Counted from the first letter of the stretch, positions 9,484-18,017 are shown. The stretch is DNA of 64,000 nucleotides from Symploca sp. SIO3C6 (GCA_010692425.1 JAAHHJ010000005.1:1-64000), one strand, 5' to 3'. Notes: generated from the sequence alone by a model not told the origin. Numbers and translations are program-made.

Positions 9484-9500
9484 ACGCCAAAATGGCAACA
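9484..9500 (+). promoter_or_regulatory. putative operator, palindrome GCCA-AAA-TGGC, before the graspetide gene
   Basis: Copy of the motif CTGCCAAANTGGCAACA in sense orientation (first two bases differ), ending 99 bp before the ATG of the graspetide precursor. The same oriented motif precedes the genes at 12704, 14877 and 18326. Function is inferred from this recurrence; the binding protein is unknown. Confidence 0.6.
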
Positions 9501-9599
9501 AGACTCTAGTTTTATTATCTAAGTTAGTTATTACCTGAGTTTTTCAGAATATCAGGTCTTATTGGTTAATTAAACTTTTCCTATATTGAGGAGGACTTT

Positions 9600-9947
9600 A
9601 TGCGTCATCCCTTTGATTTAGATCCTTCAGAACTCAAAAATATTGATCTGGACTTTGAAGAGCAACTTACTGATGAAGAGGCTGCACAAGTTGGAGGTGG
9701 GTTGTCCATTTACACCACTCAAGCCGTGGGGGAAGAAGGAGGTGATCCCTGGTATCCAATTCCTTTTGATCCGCCCTTTCCCTTTCCTTGTCCTAAGCCT
9801 TGGCCAATAGATCCTCCTGAGGTAACTACACTGGCAATTGGCGAAGAGGGCGGTGATGAGCCCTTTCCTACTAAGCCGATAGAACCTCCTTATGCTACTA
9901 CCTTAGCAATTGGTGAAGAGGGTGGAGATATTTCCTATGATTGGTAA
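9600..9947 (+). CDS. graspetide (omega-ester RiPP) precursor, three TTxxxxEE cores
   Basis: Ribosomal precursor of 115 residues. The leader is acidic (residues about 1-34) and ends in LTDEEAAQVGGG, a double-glycine-type cleavage site. The remainder contains three near-identical copies of TT(L/Q)A(I/V)GEEGGD, with Thr pairs at 39-40, 76-77, 100-101 and Glu pairs at 45-46, 82-83, 106-107, separated by Pro-rich linkers. The TTxxxxEE spacing is that of the plesiocin (group 2) graspetides, in which an ATP-grasp ligase joins Thr side chains to Glu side chains as two nested macrolactones per core. AGGAGG lies five bases before the ATG. The single ATP-grasp gene is convergent, 145 bp downstream. A putative operator lies about 100 bp upstream. 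Product structure and activity are inferred; related peptides are often protease inhibitors. Confidence 0.88.
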   Translation: MRHPFDLDPSELKNIDLDFEEQLTDEEAAQVGGGLSIYTTQAVGEEGGDPWYPIPFDPPFPFPCPKPWPIDPPEVTTLAIGEEGGDEPFPTKPIEPPYATTLAIGEEGGDISYDW

Positions 9948-10092
9948 AGCATTGCTATTTGAGTACAGGCAATGCTAAAGCATTTAATCCTGAGATGATG
10001 CAGCACTTAATATTAGAATAGGGAGTAGTAAAAGGCAGTTTTATTCTTTTTATCCTTGGTTTTGTCTGAATCAAGTGCTGCACTTTTTTGAT

Positions 10093-10998
10093 CTACTTGA
10101 TCAGCAGGTTAACCAATTTCTGGGTTATGGGAAAGCCAGTTTTATGCTCAAAGTGTAGGAACATGGGACTTGGATTGGCTTCCAGGAATATGTATTCACC
10201 TGTTGGTTTCAAGCGCCAATCAATCGCTGTCCACTCTAGCATCAGTGCCTTGGCAATATCTAGACAATTTTGTTGCACAGATTCTGGCAATTCTAATGGA
10301 ATTAACTCAGCTTCCAAGTCTTCCCGAAAGTCTAAAGCATTACTGCGAATCTCAGCAGAGTAGACGGAATCACCAATTACATAGCTGCGAATATTAGTAC
10401 CAGGAATATACTCCTGTATAGTTACCGGAGAAATGCTGAGGGCTAAACTCAGTCGTTGAGGTTGCAAATGAGCTTCGGTTACTAACTGGGTATGGGCACC
10501 ACCATAGACAGGCTTAAAAATTACTTTCTCTTGGGAGCGGGCGAATGCTGTAATTTGCTCTGGATCATTGCTGATTAAGGTTGCTGGAATGTTGACCCCG
10601 ATTTGTTTTACACTGTTAAGTTGTAGAGGTTTCTCTTTATGGAATTGGTATGCCTGCCAAGAGTTGATCCAAGGAGCTGGACAAGCTTGCATGATTGAGC
10701 GCAAGGTACTCATGGAATCTTTGAAGGCAATTCTTTGCTGATGGGCGTCTTTTAACTCAGGAACCTGCACACCAGAAAAATTCCGCCAAAATACACTTTT
10801 GACATCTTGCAGATTTAATCGGTGTCCTTGAGGCAAAGTCAAACACCCCAACTGAATATCAGGTTGCCAAGAAAGTCGCAATTGTGTTGGAAACAGACGG
10901 GTATCTAAATAATCTACTCTTGCGCCTGCTTGTGTCAAAGCCTTCTTTAAATGTTGAGCGTGGGCATCTTCAGAATTACCTAGAATTAAAATGTTCAT
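10093..10998 (-). CDS. ATP-grasp graspetide ligase (MvdD/PsnB-like, RimK fold)
   Basis: ATP-dependent carboxylate-hydroxyl ligase candidate of 301 residues, the usual length of microviridin/plesiocin maturases. It begins with an MNILILGNSEDAHA pre-ATP-grasp block. The core has VIFKPVYGGAHTQ (ATP-binding lysine region), VTIQEYIPGTNIRSYVIGD, and the C-terminal metal-binding signature AIDWRLKPTGEYIFLEANPS near residues 255-275 (acidic residue and the E-x-N pair). It is the only ligase here, and group 2 graspetides need only one. It probably forms an operon with the foldase and RTX genes upstream on the same strand (71 bp after the foldase stop). The precursor at 9600 is convergent to it. Confidence 0.88.
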   Translation of the reverse strand: MNILILGNSEDAHAQHLKKALTQAGARVDYLDTRLFPTQLRLSWQPDIQLGCLTLPQGHRLNLQDVKSVFWRNFSGVQVPELKDAHQQRIAFKDSMSTLRSIMQACPAPWINSWQAYQFHKEKPLQLNSVKQIGVNIPATLISNDPEQITAFARSQEKVIFKPVYGGAHTQLVTEAHLQPQRLSLALSISPVTIQEYIPGTNIRSYVIGDSVYSAEIRSNALDFREDLEAELIPLELPESVQQNCLDIAKALMLEWTAIDWRLKPTGEYIFLEANPSPMFLHFEHKTGFPITQKLVNLLIK

Positions 10999-11069
10999 TA
11001 CTTTCTTACCAACCCACTCCTAGGGAGCATGTTAGATTTGCAGATAATTATAGTGCTCTTTGGTTTTTT

Positions 11070-11885
11070 TTAGATGATTTGGTTATGAATTAAATAGTTA
11101 CACTCACTTTCTAGCCACTCCCTAAACATCCGATTTATTATTTCTTGATGTATTTCAGGTGTTAATTCAGCAGGGATGAACTCTTCAACCATCAACAAAC
11201 GATAACCTGGCTCTATATTCAGCGGCCCGATTAACTCTCCTAGGGAAGCACCAAATACAGCAGAGGCAATATCTGGAGCTAACTGGCGACGGTAAAGCTT
11301 TCCTCCATAACCGCATCGACGCCTGCGTTCTTCGTCTATATCATAAAAGTGAGCCGCTTCATAAAAACTGATTTCTTGCTCTTCAATTTGATAAAAAAGC
11401 TCCTGGGCTATTTTTTCATCGTTAACAATAATTTGATATAGCAATACTTGCTCGTAATTCAACCGATTTTGAGCAAAAAACTTTTCAACTTTTTGAGAGA
11501 ATAAAAATTCAGATAATTTTTTTCCTAATAGGTGATCATGAATTCCGGCTTCCCAATCTTCTGGTGTAATCATCTGAGATGCTAGCCAAGTCAGTGCGTC
11601 TGAAGCTTTTTCCAGACGCATCTCATGACGCACTCTATCTACTTCAGCCTGAATCTCTTCTGGTGTAACGATGATGTTTCTTTCAGTAGCAGTTTGTTCG
11701 ACAACTCTGCGATATAAGAGCTTCTGAGATATTTGTCTTAGTTGTATATCTCTTTTCAAAAAGTTAATAATTTCATCTGGATCAATAGGTAAATTTGAAA
11801 TATCAAGCATTTTGTCTGTTCCCTTGATTAGCTTTGAGATTTCCTTGACTACCTCAGCTGAGGGCTGGAATAGTATCTGATACAT
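11070..11885 (-). CDS. parvulin-type peptidyl-prolyl isomerase (SurA/PpiC-like)
   Basis: Foldase of 271 residues. A SurA-like helical region (about 40-150) is followed by a PpiC/rotamase segment (about 155-245) with the CGYGGKLYRRQLAPDIASAVF block, matching the family's GG-dLGw...f..avf pattern in a diverged form. No signal peptide is seen, so it may act in the cytoplasm or be co-exported. It starts three bases after the stop of an RTX-type gene and is followed by the ATP-grasp ligase, so the three are very probably one transcript. PpiC proteins recur in cyanobacterial double-glycine peptide/type I secretion clusters with C39 ABC exporters and HlyD. A later in-frame Met (MLDISNL) could be the true start. 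Confidence 0.82.
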   Translation of the reverse strand: MYQILFQPSAEVVKEISKLIKGTDKMLDISNLPIDPDEIINFLKRDIQLRQISQKLLYRRVVEQTATERNIIVTPEEIQAEVDRVRHEMRLEKASDALTWLASQMITPEDWEAGIHDHLLGKKLSEFLFSQKVEKFFAQNRLNYEQVLLYQIIVNDEKIAQELFYQIEEQEISFYEAAHFYDIDEERRRRCGYGGKLYRRQLAPDIASAVFGASLGELIGPLNIEPGYRLLMVEEFIPAELTPEIHQEIINRMFREWLESECNYLIHNQII

Positions 11886-11888
11886 TGA

Positions 11889-12704
11889 TCAAATTTTATC
11901 AGCAAGGAATATTTCGCCAGGTAGACCAATTGCCTGGAGTTCTTCTAAAGAGAGTGTGATAAAATCAGAATTAGTTAAGGTAGACTCACCTACGGCATTA
12001 ACACTTCCCAAAAACACACCGAGAATACTGCCACGGTCATTTGCTGCAAATCTAACCAGGGTAGTGTCGGCATTACCATCATCATTGGAGTCAAATACTT
12101 CCAGTAGGATATTATCCTGTGATAATCCTCCAGTCAGGGCAATTTTATCTCCTTGATCTGCATTGAAATCGGTGATCACATCTGCAAGAAGTGGATCGGT
12201 TATTGGGTTGACAATTGATGGCTCGAGGACAAATGTATCGCCACCATTCCAGCCGGTGAGTGTATCTGTACCCAAGCTACCGAATAAGACATCGTTACCT
12301 TCTGCACCAGTTAAGGCATCATTTCCTTCTCCACCCAGCAAAGTGTCATTTCCATCACTGCTTATAATGCTAATAGTACTCGTACCAACACTCGCACTTA
12401 CCCTAGCACTACTATTGTTCCCATTACTTACTACGGAGGATCGAGAACTGATCGAATTGTTGCTTCCTTCTAGGTAGGGGGTGACTATTTCACTTCCATT
12501 GATACTGTTAATCTTGGAAGTGTTGGTATTTGTATCTGTACTGCCACTTGCGTTGTCATTTTCTTCGCTAGAGGAATTTGGAGAATTTATAGTTGCACTA
12601 ATACTGCTTTGTGTACCAATGCCTCCGATTAAGGCACTGACACGGCTAGATACACTACTGAACCCAGAGTTAATAAGATCCAATAAATTCAGAAGCATAA
12701 TCAT
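11889..12704 (-). CDS. RTX-type calcium-binding protein, Ser/Asn-rich N-terminal region
   Basis: About 271 residues. The first half is low complexity (Ser, Asn, Thr) with a hydrophobic start. Three to four GGxGxDxLx nonapeptide repeats follow in the middle ([20 protein letters not shown] and the next units). The second half matches the RTX C-terminal pattern FVLEPS...[17 protein letters not shown]. It is probably a type I secretion substrate. The ATG at 12704 is chosen because GGGGG lies three bases upstream of it; the frame extends to a TTG six codons earlier. It is the first gene of the RTX-foldase-ATP-grasp run. The shared palindromic operator sits 87 bp upstream. Repeats are fewer than in most RTX proteins. 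Confidence 0.82.
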   Translation of the reverse strand: MIMLLNLLDLINSGFSSVSSRVSALIGGIGTQSSISATINSPNSSSEENDNASGSTDTNTNTSKINSINGSEIVTPYLEGSNNSISSRSSVVSNGNNSSARVSASVGTSTISIISSDGNDTLLGGEGNDALTGAEGNDVLFGSLGTDTLTGWNGGDTFVLEPSIVNPITDPLLADVITDFNADQGDKIALTGGLSQDNILLEVFDSNDDGNADTTLVRFAANDRGSILGVFLGSVNAVGESTLTNSDFITLSLEELQAIGLPGEIFLADKI

Positions 12705-12791
12705 TAATCCCCCTTTATACAAACTGTATATAGGTAGCTATACGGATAGTAATCTATCTTCAGAAATTAAAAACTACATTTACCTTGACTA

Positions 12792-12808
12792 TGTTGCCAA
12801 TTTGGCAG
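12792..12808 (-). promoter_or_regulatory. putative operator, palindrome GCCA-AAT-TGGC, before the RTX-foldase-ligase operon
   Basis: Reads CTGCCAAATTGGCAACA on the minus strand, a perfect match to the shared motif, 87 bp before the ATG at 12704. Orientation matches the gene it precedes. Confidence 0.65.
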
Positions 12809-13517
12809 TGCTTTACAAAGATTTAGATAGCTAAGGCATAGTTAATTTTTTCTTAGCTGTATAATAAGCCATATAGGATATACCCATTTAGTAAAAATAG
12901 CAGTCCTAAGCTAGTGTGCATTGAAATCGTATATTTTCTAGTTAAATGAGAATTCCTCAAACCCTCTCCCCCTCTTAATTGAGTACACACTCTTAATGGG
13001 TAACAGCTTAAATCATTTGTGGACAACTACATGAACATCCAGGCAGTATGCAAAAATACAAGCTAAAATAAAATTGCAATATGTTTAAATCCCTCACCAC
13101 TATGTCAATTGACTTGTTCAGAAATTAAAGATGATTACTATATGTTAAGTGAATTTTCCGGAAAGCAAAGCTCTTACCAAGTAGATAGTAGATAGCTGTA
13201 AAAAACAGAAGTGGATTTGTAGGGACATCTCAGGCAAAATGCTTGCTATCCAAACAGTAAAATCTCGCATTCGTTTAACCATACATAACAATACACTCTG
13301 CCTGCTGGTTATTTATTTATATCTACCTACTTAATATTTGAAATAGTTTAAGCTTTGAAACTGGATTTTTTTTATTACAAACAAGAGTATTTTGGGTGGA
13401 AAAATAGGTTTATCTTATCTTTAACAATTAAAGGGTTAATTTACTAGTTTCTTGATATTTAGCCCCCACTTTTATCCTAACATGTATTTATACATTCCTC
13501 AACAGAGAGATTAATTG
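12809..13517. other. intergenic region between divergent RTX and PEP-CTERM genes
   Basis: About 700 bp of AT-rich sequence. It must hold the promoter of the PEP-CTERM gene to the right. I see no copy of the shared palindrome next to that gene, no terminator and no coding potential. Confidence 0.4.
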
Positions 13518-14426
13518 ATGAAATTCGCCACTGTAATCAACAAAAATTTGTTTTTACTGTTTGCGCCTCTGGTAGCAAATTCTACATTTGTCGCTGCCCC
13601 TAGTCTAGCTGCGAGTTTTGCTTCCTCTAGTGCAACAGCCAATCTTTTTAACTTTAGTCATAGTGCTGAGTCATTTTCTGTGTCAGCTGACCTCAATGTT
13701 TTAGCAGTGACACCCGAAGATTCAAATTCTGGAGATAAATTAGCTAGTTCCTCTTCTCAAAGAAGCTCAGTTGTTGCTGAAGCAGACTCGAGTACTTTTG
13801 CCTTTTTCCCTCCCAACTCTGGCTCAGGCAGTATTTCTAGCGATGCGGAGAATCAAGCCTTTGGTAGTGGTTCAAATTACTTGGGTAAGTCAAAAGTTGA
13901 GTCTAAAGTCCTAGCTAACTTCCTGATTAATCCAGAATCAGGTTCAACTGAAACCTTTTCCTTCGAGTTTAATACTTTTTTTGATCTTGCAACTTCAACT
14001 TCTAAAGTATCTACTAAGGCTGCTGCTGATATATCTTTCTTCTTGTTGGGAAGGAGTAATCCTAACAGCGATCCAATTATCTTTGACTTCTTTTCAGCTT
14101 CTGGAAAGCTTGAGAACATAGAAGGAAAAGATTCATTATCTGTTCGAAGTAGCAATACATTCAATGTGGATGTGTTTGAACCTTTTACCAGCATTGATGT
14201 TGAATCTGGATTCAAACAAGCCGATGTATTCACTAGCGGTTCATATCGGCGTGATTTTGAATACCTAACCTATTTAACTTTGATCGAAGTTTCAAACACT
14301 GAGGCAACTGTCAAAGCACCTGAACCATCAAGCACTTTAGGACTACTCCTATGTGTTGCTTTAATTAGTCTGATGGTATCTAAGAATAAAACATCTAAAC
14401 TCAAGCAAAAAGTTGTCCATAATTGA
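13518..14426 (+). CDS. PEP-CTERM anchored surface protein
   Basis: Exported protein of about 302 residues. It has an N-terminal signal peptide (hydrophobic LFLLFAPLVANSTFVAAPS, probable cleavage after SLAA near residue 33). The body of about 230 residues is homologous by eye to the N-terminal domain of the RTX protein at 7938. A canonical PEP-CTERM sorting tail follows: PEPSS, a hydrophobic LGLLLCVALISLMV span, then basic KNKTSKLKQK. Such tails are recognised and cleaved by exosortase; none is encoded in the window. The ATG is taken rather than the TTG immediately before it. An MITE lies four bases past the stop codon. Confidence 0.85.
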   Translation: MKFATVINKNLFLLFAPLVANSTFVAAPSLAASFASSSATANLFNFSHSAESFSVSADLNVLAVTPEDSNSGDKLASSSSQRSSVVAEADSSTFAFFPPNSGSGSISSDAENQAFGSGSNYLGKSKVESKVLANFLINPESGSTETFSFEFNTFFDLATSTSKVSTKAAADISFFLLGRSNPNSDPIIFDFFSASGKLENIEGKDSLSVRSSNTFNVDVFEPFTSIDVESGFKQADVFTSGSYRRDFEYLTYLTLIEVSNTEATVKAPEPSSTLGLLLCVALISLMVSKNKTSKLKQKVVHN

Positions 14427-14429
14427 TAA

Positions 14430-14562
14430 CTGTTAGGACTTACGCACAGCCTAAAAAAATAAGAGTTGGGAGCAGGTGTAAAGTTTATACCAGAAAGCTC
14501 AAGTCTTCTCTACAGTCTAGATCTAGTCTCAACTTCAAAACTTGGTGCGTAAGTCCTAACAG
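14430..14562. mobile_element. MITE, 133 bp, 18-bp perfect terminal inverted repeats
   Basis: CTGTTAGGACTTACGCAC at 14430-14447 is exactly complementary to 14545-14562. There is no coding capacity. Ends of the TTAGGACTTACGCA type are widespread in filamentous cyanobacteria. It sits directly behind the PEP-CTERM gene, where it could also act as a terminator-like hairpin. Confidence 0.85.
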
Positions 14563-14787
14563 GCTTAAAATTAGTCAAAATTAAATCTATTTAGATATAG
14601 GCTGCCAATGGTTTTTATTGTTAAATAGATTATTTTTGTGTAGCTTAAATTCTCTGACAAGAGGTAAAAAAATCAATAAACTTATTATCTGGCAGGGCTT
14701 TTTTTTCAAGATCAAATAGATTCTTTGAAGCTCATGTAAAGCTGAAGCATGATTACGCGAAAAATTCATCTTTTCATTACAAAAAAT
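14563..14787. other. AT-rich intergenic region before an RTX gene
   Basis: No supported gene; a minus-strand frame at 14587-14769 has no recognisable domain. Together with the MITE before it and the operator after it, this makes up the 450-bp gap. Confidence 0.4.
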
Positions 14788-14804
14788 CTGCCAAATTGGC
14801 TAAA
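14788..14804 (+). promoter_or_regulatory. putative operator, palindrome GCCA-AAT-TGGC, before an RTX gene
   Basis: CTGCCAAATTGGCTAAA in sense orientation, 72 bp before the ATG at 14877. The core and left arm are identical to the copy before the RTX gene at 12704. Confidence 0.6.
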
Positions 14805-14876
14805 TGAGGCGAGTCAAGCTATTTATTTTGTATATAGATTCGTAGTTTTTATTGTGAAAACAGGATAAAAAAATTT

Positions 14877-16046
14877 ATGGCTTATCTAAGAGGAACCAAC
14901 GGAGAGGACGATATCTTAGGGACAATTGACGGCGATACGATCATCCTTCGTCGTGGAGATGACATTGCCAAAGGATTGGATGGCGATGACTACATCCGAG
15001 GAGATGACGGCAATGACACTATTGAAGGAGGCAATGATGATGATCAACTCTTTGGGAATGATGGAGATGATTCCATTGACGGTGGGAGTGGCAATGACTT
15101 TCTAAATGGGGGCGACGGCGAGGACTTCCTTCAAGGTGGCGATGGCGATGATACCCTCATTGGGGGCAGTAATAGTAGAGATCCGATAACCAGGGAGTTC
15201 ACTGGCGGTGATACTCTTGTTGGGGGTTCAGGGAATGATGTACTTCTGGGTCAATCTGGGAATGACACTCTTGATGGGGGCGAGGGTAATGATACCCTTC
15301 TCGGAGGTGATGGCGATGACCGAATGTTCGGCGGTTCTGGTGATGACTTATTCTCCGCCAGCATTGGTAACGATACCATTACTGGAGAGAGTGGCAATGA
15401 CAACATATCTGCAAGTATAGGTGATGATCTGATTTTCGGAGATCGGGATTTCTTTGGGGGTCCTGACGGGGATGACTTTATACGTGCCAGCGATGGCAAT
15501 GACACTGTCATCGGCGGGGGTGGCTCTGACACCATCTCGGGATCAAACGGTGATGACTTCCTCGATGGGGGTGACAGCGGATCGTTCTCTCTTACTCTCA
15601 GGGATAACAACGGCAATGATCAGCTCTTGGGAGGCAGGGGCAATGATACCCTCCGTGGTGGTCTCGGTAGTGATACTCTTGATGGTGGCGGTACTGAAGC
15701 TGGTGAGATAGATGTATTAACCGGCACCGCAATAATCGACGGTTTAGGAGCAATACCTGCCGATGGTGCTCAAGATTTATTTATTCTTGGGAAGGAGGAA
15801 GGTTTCTTATATGTTGGTGGTAGCGGTGACTCAGGTGTGGACGACCGTGCAATTATTCAATTCTTTGAGAATGGTGTGGATCAAATTCAGCTGACTACGA
15901 CCAATGGTCTGGGTGCTAGTACCTTTGGAGGCAGCGATACATTCCTTTTCTATAATGTGTCTGGCGGCATTGAAATCATTGCCCAGGTGGTAGGATTTAC
16001 TGGTACTTTTGCTGCTGGCACTTTTGTCCCCCCTCCAGTGGCATAG
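14877..16046 (+). CDS. RTX-repeat calcium-binding protein, nearly all repeats
   Basis: 389 residues. From about residue 9 to 285 it is almost entirely GGxGxDxxx-type nonapeptides ([17 protein letters not shown] and similar), interrupted by a few degenerate insertions. That pattern predicts a calcium-induced parallel beta roll. The C-terminal about 100 residues (from DVLTGTAIIDGLG through AQDLFILGKEEGF to the Pro-rich end) resemble a cyanobacterial RTX C-terminal module. There is no signal peptide and no catalytic domain, so it looks like a structural or adhesive type I substrate. The start is the first ATG; no clear Shine-Dalgarno sequence. The shared operator lies 72 bp upstream, and a clear hairpin lies 69 bp past the stop. 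Confidence 0.85.
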   Translation: MAYLRGTNGEDDILGTIDGDTIILRRGDDIAKGLDGDDYIRGDDGNDTIEGGNDDDQLFGNDGDDSIDGGSGNDFLNGGDGEDFLQGGDGDDTLIGGSNSRDPITREFTGGDTLVGGSGNDVLLGQSGNDTLDGGEGNDTLLGGDGDDRMFGGSGDDLFSASIGNDTITGESGNDNISASIGDDLIFGDRDFFGGPDGDDFIRASDGNDTVIGGGGSDTISGSNGDDFLDGGDSGSFSLTLRDNNGNDQLLGGRGNDTLRGGLGSDTLDGGGTEAGEIDVLTGTAIIDGLGAIPADGAQDLFILGKEEGFLYVGGSGDSGVDDRAIIQFFENGVDQIQLTTTNGLGASTFGGSDTFLFYNVSGGIEIIAQVVGFTGTFAAGTFVPPPVA

Positions 16047-16114
16047 TGGAAGATGCGAAACAGCTTCTAGAACACTATAATTAGCAATCACACTTTTTAT
16101 GTCTTAAGTTAATA

Positions 16115-16142
16115 CCCCTTCTTTTTTCAGAAGGGGATTTCT
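16115..16142 (+). terminator. hairpin terminator after the RTX gene
   Basis: CCCCTTCT and AGAAGGGG pair perfectly around a six-base T-rich loop, followed by ATTTCT. Positioned 69 bp after the stop codon. Confidence 0.65.
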
Positions 16143-16145
16143 AAT

Positions 16146-16357
16146 TATCCCTCTTCTGTCACTCTCCGAAAACCCTTGCCATTTCTAAATCCTAGAGCCT
16201 TTGTCTAGAAAGCGATCGCAGACTTTTTTCTTCATAGAAATTGCTCAGAGCCAGGAAATTGCTAAAACTCGATGAGCAAACGCTGTATCACCTAATATAC
16301 CTTCTTTCTAGAAAGTATTAATAATAGGAAAAGCCGGAGAGTGACAGAAGAGGGATA
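16146..16357. mobile_element. MITE-like element, 212 bp, 23-bp perfect terminal inverted repeats
   Basis: The 23 bases at 16146-16168 (beginning TATCCCTCTTCTGTCAC) are exactly complementary to 16335-16357. The ends begin with TA, as expected for IS630/Tc1-type transposition into TA. The interior has no coding capacity and includes a GCGATCGC octamer. It lies in the gap between convergent genes. Confidence 0.8.
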
Positions 16358-16410
16358 GTATGCTATATTTATTAATATCGAAGGAGCTTGTAGACATACT
16401 CTAAAGTAAT

Positions 16411-17592
16411 TTAATCCACCAGAATCATTCCCTCTTTAATTAGTCCTGAAAGCAGTGGCAAGATAGTAGTCTCTAAGTTACACTCCGGTAGCCACTTAGC
16501 AACATCACCTACGGTAAAAGTTTCACCGCTAAACACATGTTTGACTAAATTTTCTACTATCTTGGGTTCTAAACCCTTGAAGCTTACTTTCTTGTTAGCG
16601 GTGATCAGCTGGTACCCAGCTTCCGCAAGGGGTTCTACCCTCACTTTTTGGAACTTTGGTGGTCTTAAGCGAGTTTCGAGTCCCTGCTCAAAGATGCCAA
16701 ATCCGACTTGAGAGGGTAGAGAAATTTCTTGCATGCGTGGCAGGCGAGTGTTTTCCAGAGTTTGAGCTTGAGCATACCTTTGGGCAAGCTCCTCCTTGTG
16801 CTGTGTTAGAGTTGCCGTTAAGTGCCCGCACAAATTATCTACGTACTCCTCAATATCAACAGTATCTCCATCCGGCATTAAGGGCAAATTTTTTCGCCAT
16901 ACCTCCTTTGCTCTTATCTCCTCTACTAGCCACTCTAGCCAGTCTCTGCCTTTCAAGCAGTGGATACCCAGGGTCAAATGTAGTGATGGTTTATCTTGAG
17001 CAATGGCATAGTGCCAGTGTCCACGAGGAATATAGAGTACATCTCCTGGATTAAGAATACACTGAATGTAAGGTTCTGCCTCCGGTTGCTTCTGATATTG
17101 GAATTCATCTTCCCGATAAGGATATTTCATTGTATCTTCAAACACAAACCACTCCTTTTGTCCTTCAATCTGAAGAATAAAGACTTCATGGGTATCGTAG
17201 TGGCAGTCAAACCCTTGTAGGGAAGGCCAGGAACAGTAGGTGTTGAAATGTGCTTTACTATGCCCGATTTCCTGCTGTAGTGCCCAGATCAACTCAGCCA
17301 GTGCTGAAACTCTCTCATTAACTCGACTCAGGACTAAGCTCGCCCCTTGTTTGCAGTGCTTGATCCACTCTTGAGGCTCAGACGATAATAAAATTTTGCC
17401 ATTCAAGGCAAACTTTAGTTCCGGCTGGCGAGGCTTGTGAAAGTTGAGCAGATCATTGAGTTGCTGCCAAGAAAACAAGTGCCTAAACCTATCGGGTGTT
17501 TCTGTAGGGATGAAAACACCGCGCTGAGTCCAGTTCTCAGATAAGAACTGATCAACTGAGTAAGGGTGTAAAATGCTTGCTAAGGTTTGCAT
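16411..17592 (-). CDS. cupin-4/JmjC-type 2-oxoglutarate/Fe(II) oxygenase
   Basis: Putative protein or peptide hydroxylase of 393 residues, the size of RoxA/YcfD-like ribosomal oxygenases. A double-stranded beta-helix core spans about 25-215. The iron-binding HxD is visible as H131-Y-D133 in FDCHYDTHEVFILQ, and the distal histidine is H194 in YIPRGHWHYA. The C-terminal part (about 300-393) is a winged-helix-like region, again as in RoxA enzymes. Known members hydroxylate Arg or His of ribosomal proteins. Here it lies 425 bp from, and on the same strand as, a small Asp-rich double-glycine peptide gene, so that peptide is a candidate substrate; this is inference. Housekeeping ribosomal hydroxylation is the alternative. 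Confidence 0.85.
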   Translation of the reverse strand: MQTLASILHPYSVDQFLSENWTQRGVFIPTETPDRFRHLFSWQQLNDLLNFHKPRQPELKFALNGKILLSSEPQEWIKHCKQGASLVLSRVNERVSALAELIWALQQEIGHSKAHFNTYCSWPSLQGFDCHYDTHEVFILQIEGQKEWFVFEDTMKYPYREDEFQYQKQPEAEPYIQCILNPGDVLYIPRGHWHYAIAQDKPSLHLTLGIHCLKGRDWLEWLVEEIRAKEVWRKNLPLMPDGDTVDIEEYVDNLCGHLTATLTQHKEELAQRYAQAQTLENTRLPRMQEISLPSQVGFGIFEQGLETRLRPPKFQKVRVEPLAEAGYQLITANKKVSFKGLEPKIVENLVKHVFSGETFTVGDVAKWLPECNLETTILPLLSGLIKEGMILVD

Positions 17593-17940
17593 AAGTAAAT
17601 ATACATGATTAAGCAGAAATTGAGTTTTTTCAAAAGTTTTGATGAAAACTTGATTTCCCGATTTTCAATCCATGATGGATTGCATTCGAGAGAAAATTAT
17701 CCAAAAATTCTATTGTTTCTATATCACCATATAACTTACACTTCTTATTTTGCTTTTCATTATTATTTTGAAAAAATTAGTGCTTATTTATAAATCAAAT
17801 CTCAATAATTATTGAAATGATAGATTTTAGTTGATAGTTTTTTTATTATAAAAAATTCAACAATATTGAACCACTAAAATGTTTTGGAGTAGATTACTAT
17901 CTCTGCCAGGTATAAAAGAAACTAATCTATCAATCATTTG
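17593..17940. other. very AT-rich intergenic region
   Basis: No credible gene; a short plus-strand frame (17605-17793) is AT-driven and has no recognisable domain. It probably contains the promoter of the cupin-4 oxygenase gene reading leftward. Confidence 0.4.
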
Positions 17941-17977
17941 ATAAAAATCGGCTTAATTATACATAATTAAGCCGATT
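17941..17977 (-). terminator. strong rho-independent terminator of the Asp-rich peptide gene
   Basis: AATCGGCTTAATTA and TAATTAAGCCGATT form a perfect 14-bp stem with a four-base loop (17946-17977). On the minus strand it is followed by a T-run. It ends transcription of the gene at 18018 and separates it from the oxygenase gene. Confidence 0.85.
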
Positions 17978-18017
17978 CTGAGTGTTAATACTTACTTGAC
18001 AGTTAAAACTCTAAGTC

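Noticed and set aside
17605-17793. 62-codon frame next to the cupin-4 gene
   Set aside because: Composition follows the extreme AT content; no ribosome site or family match.
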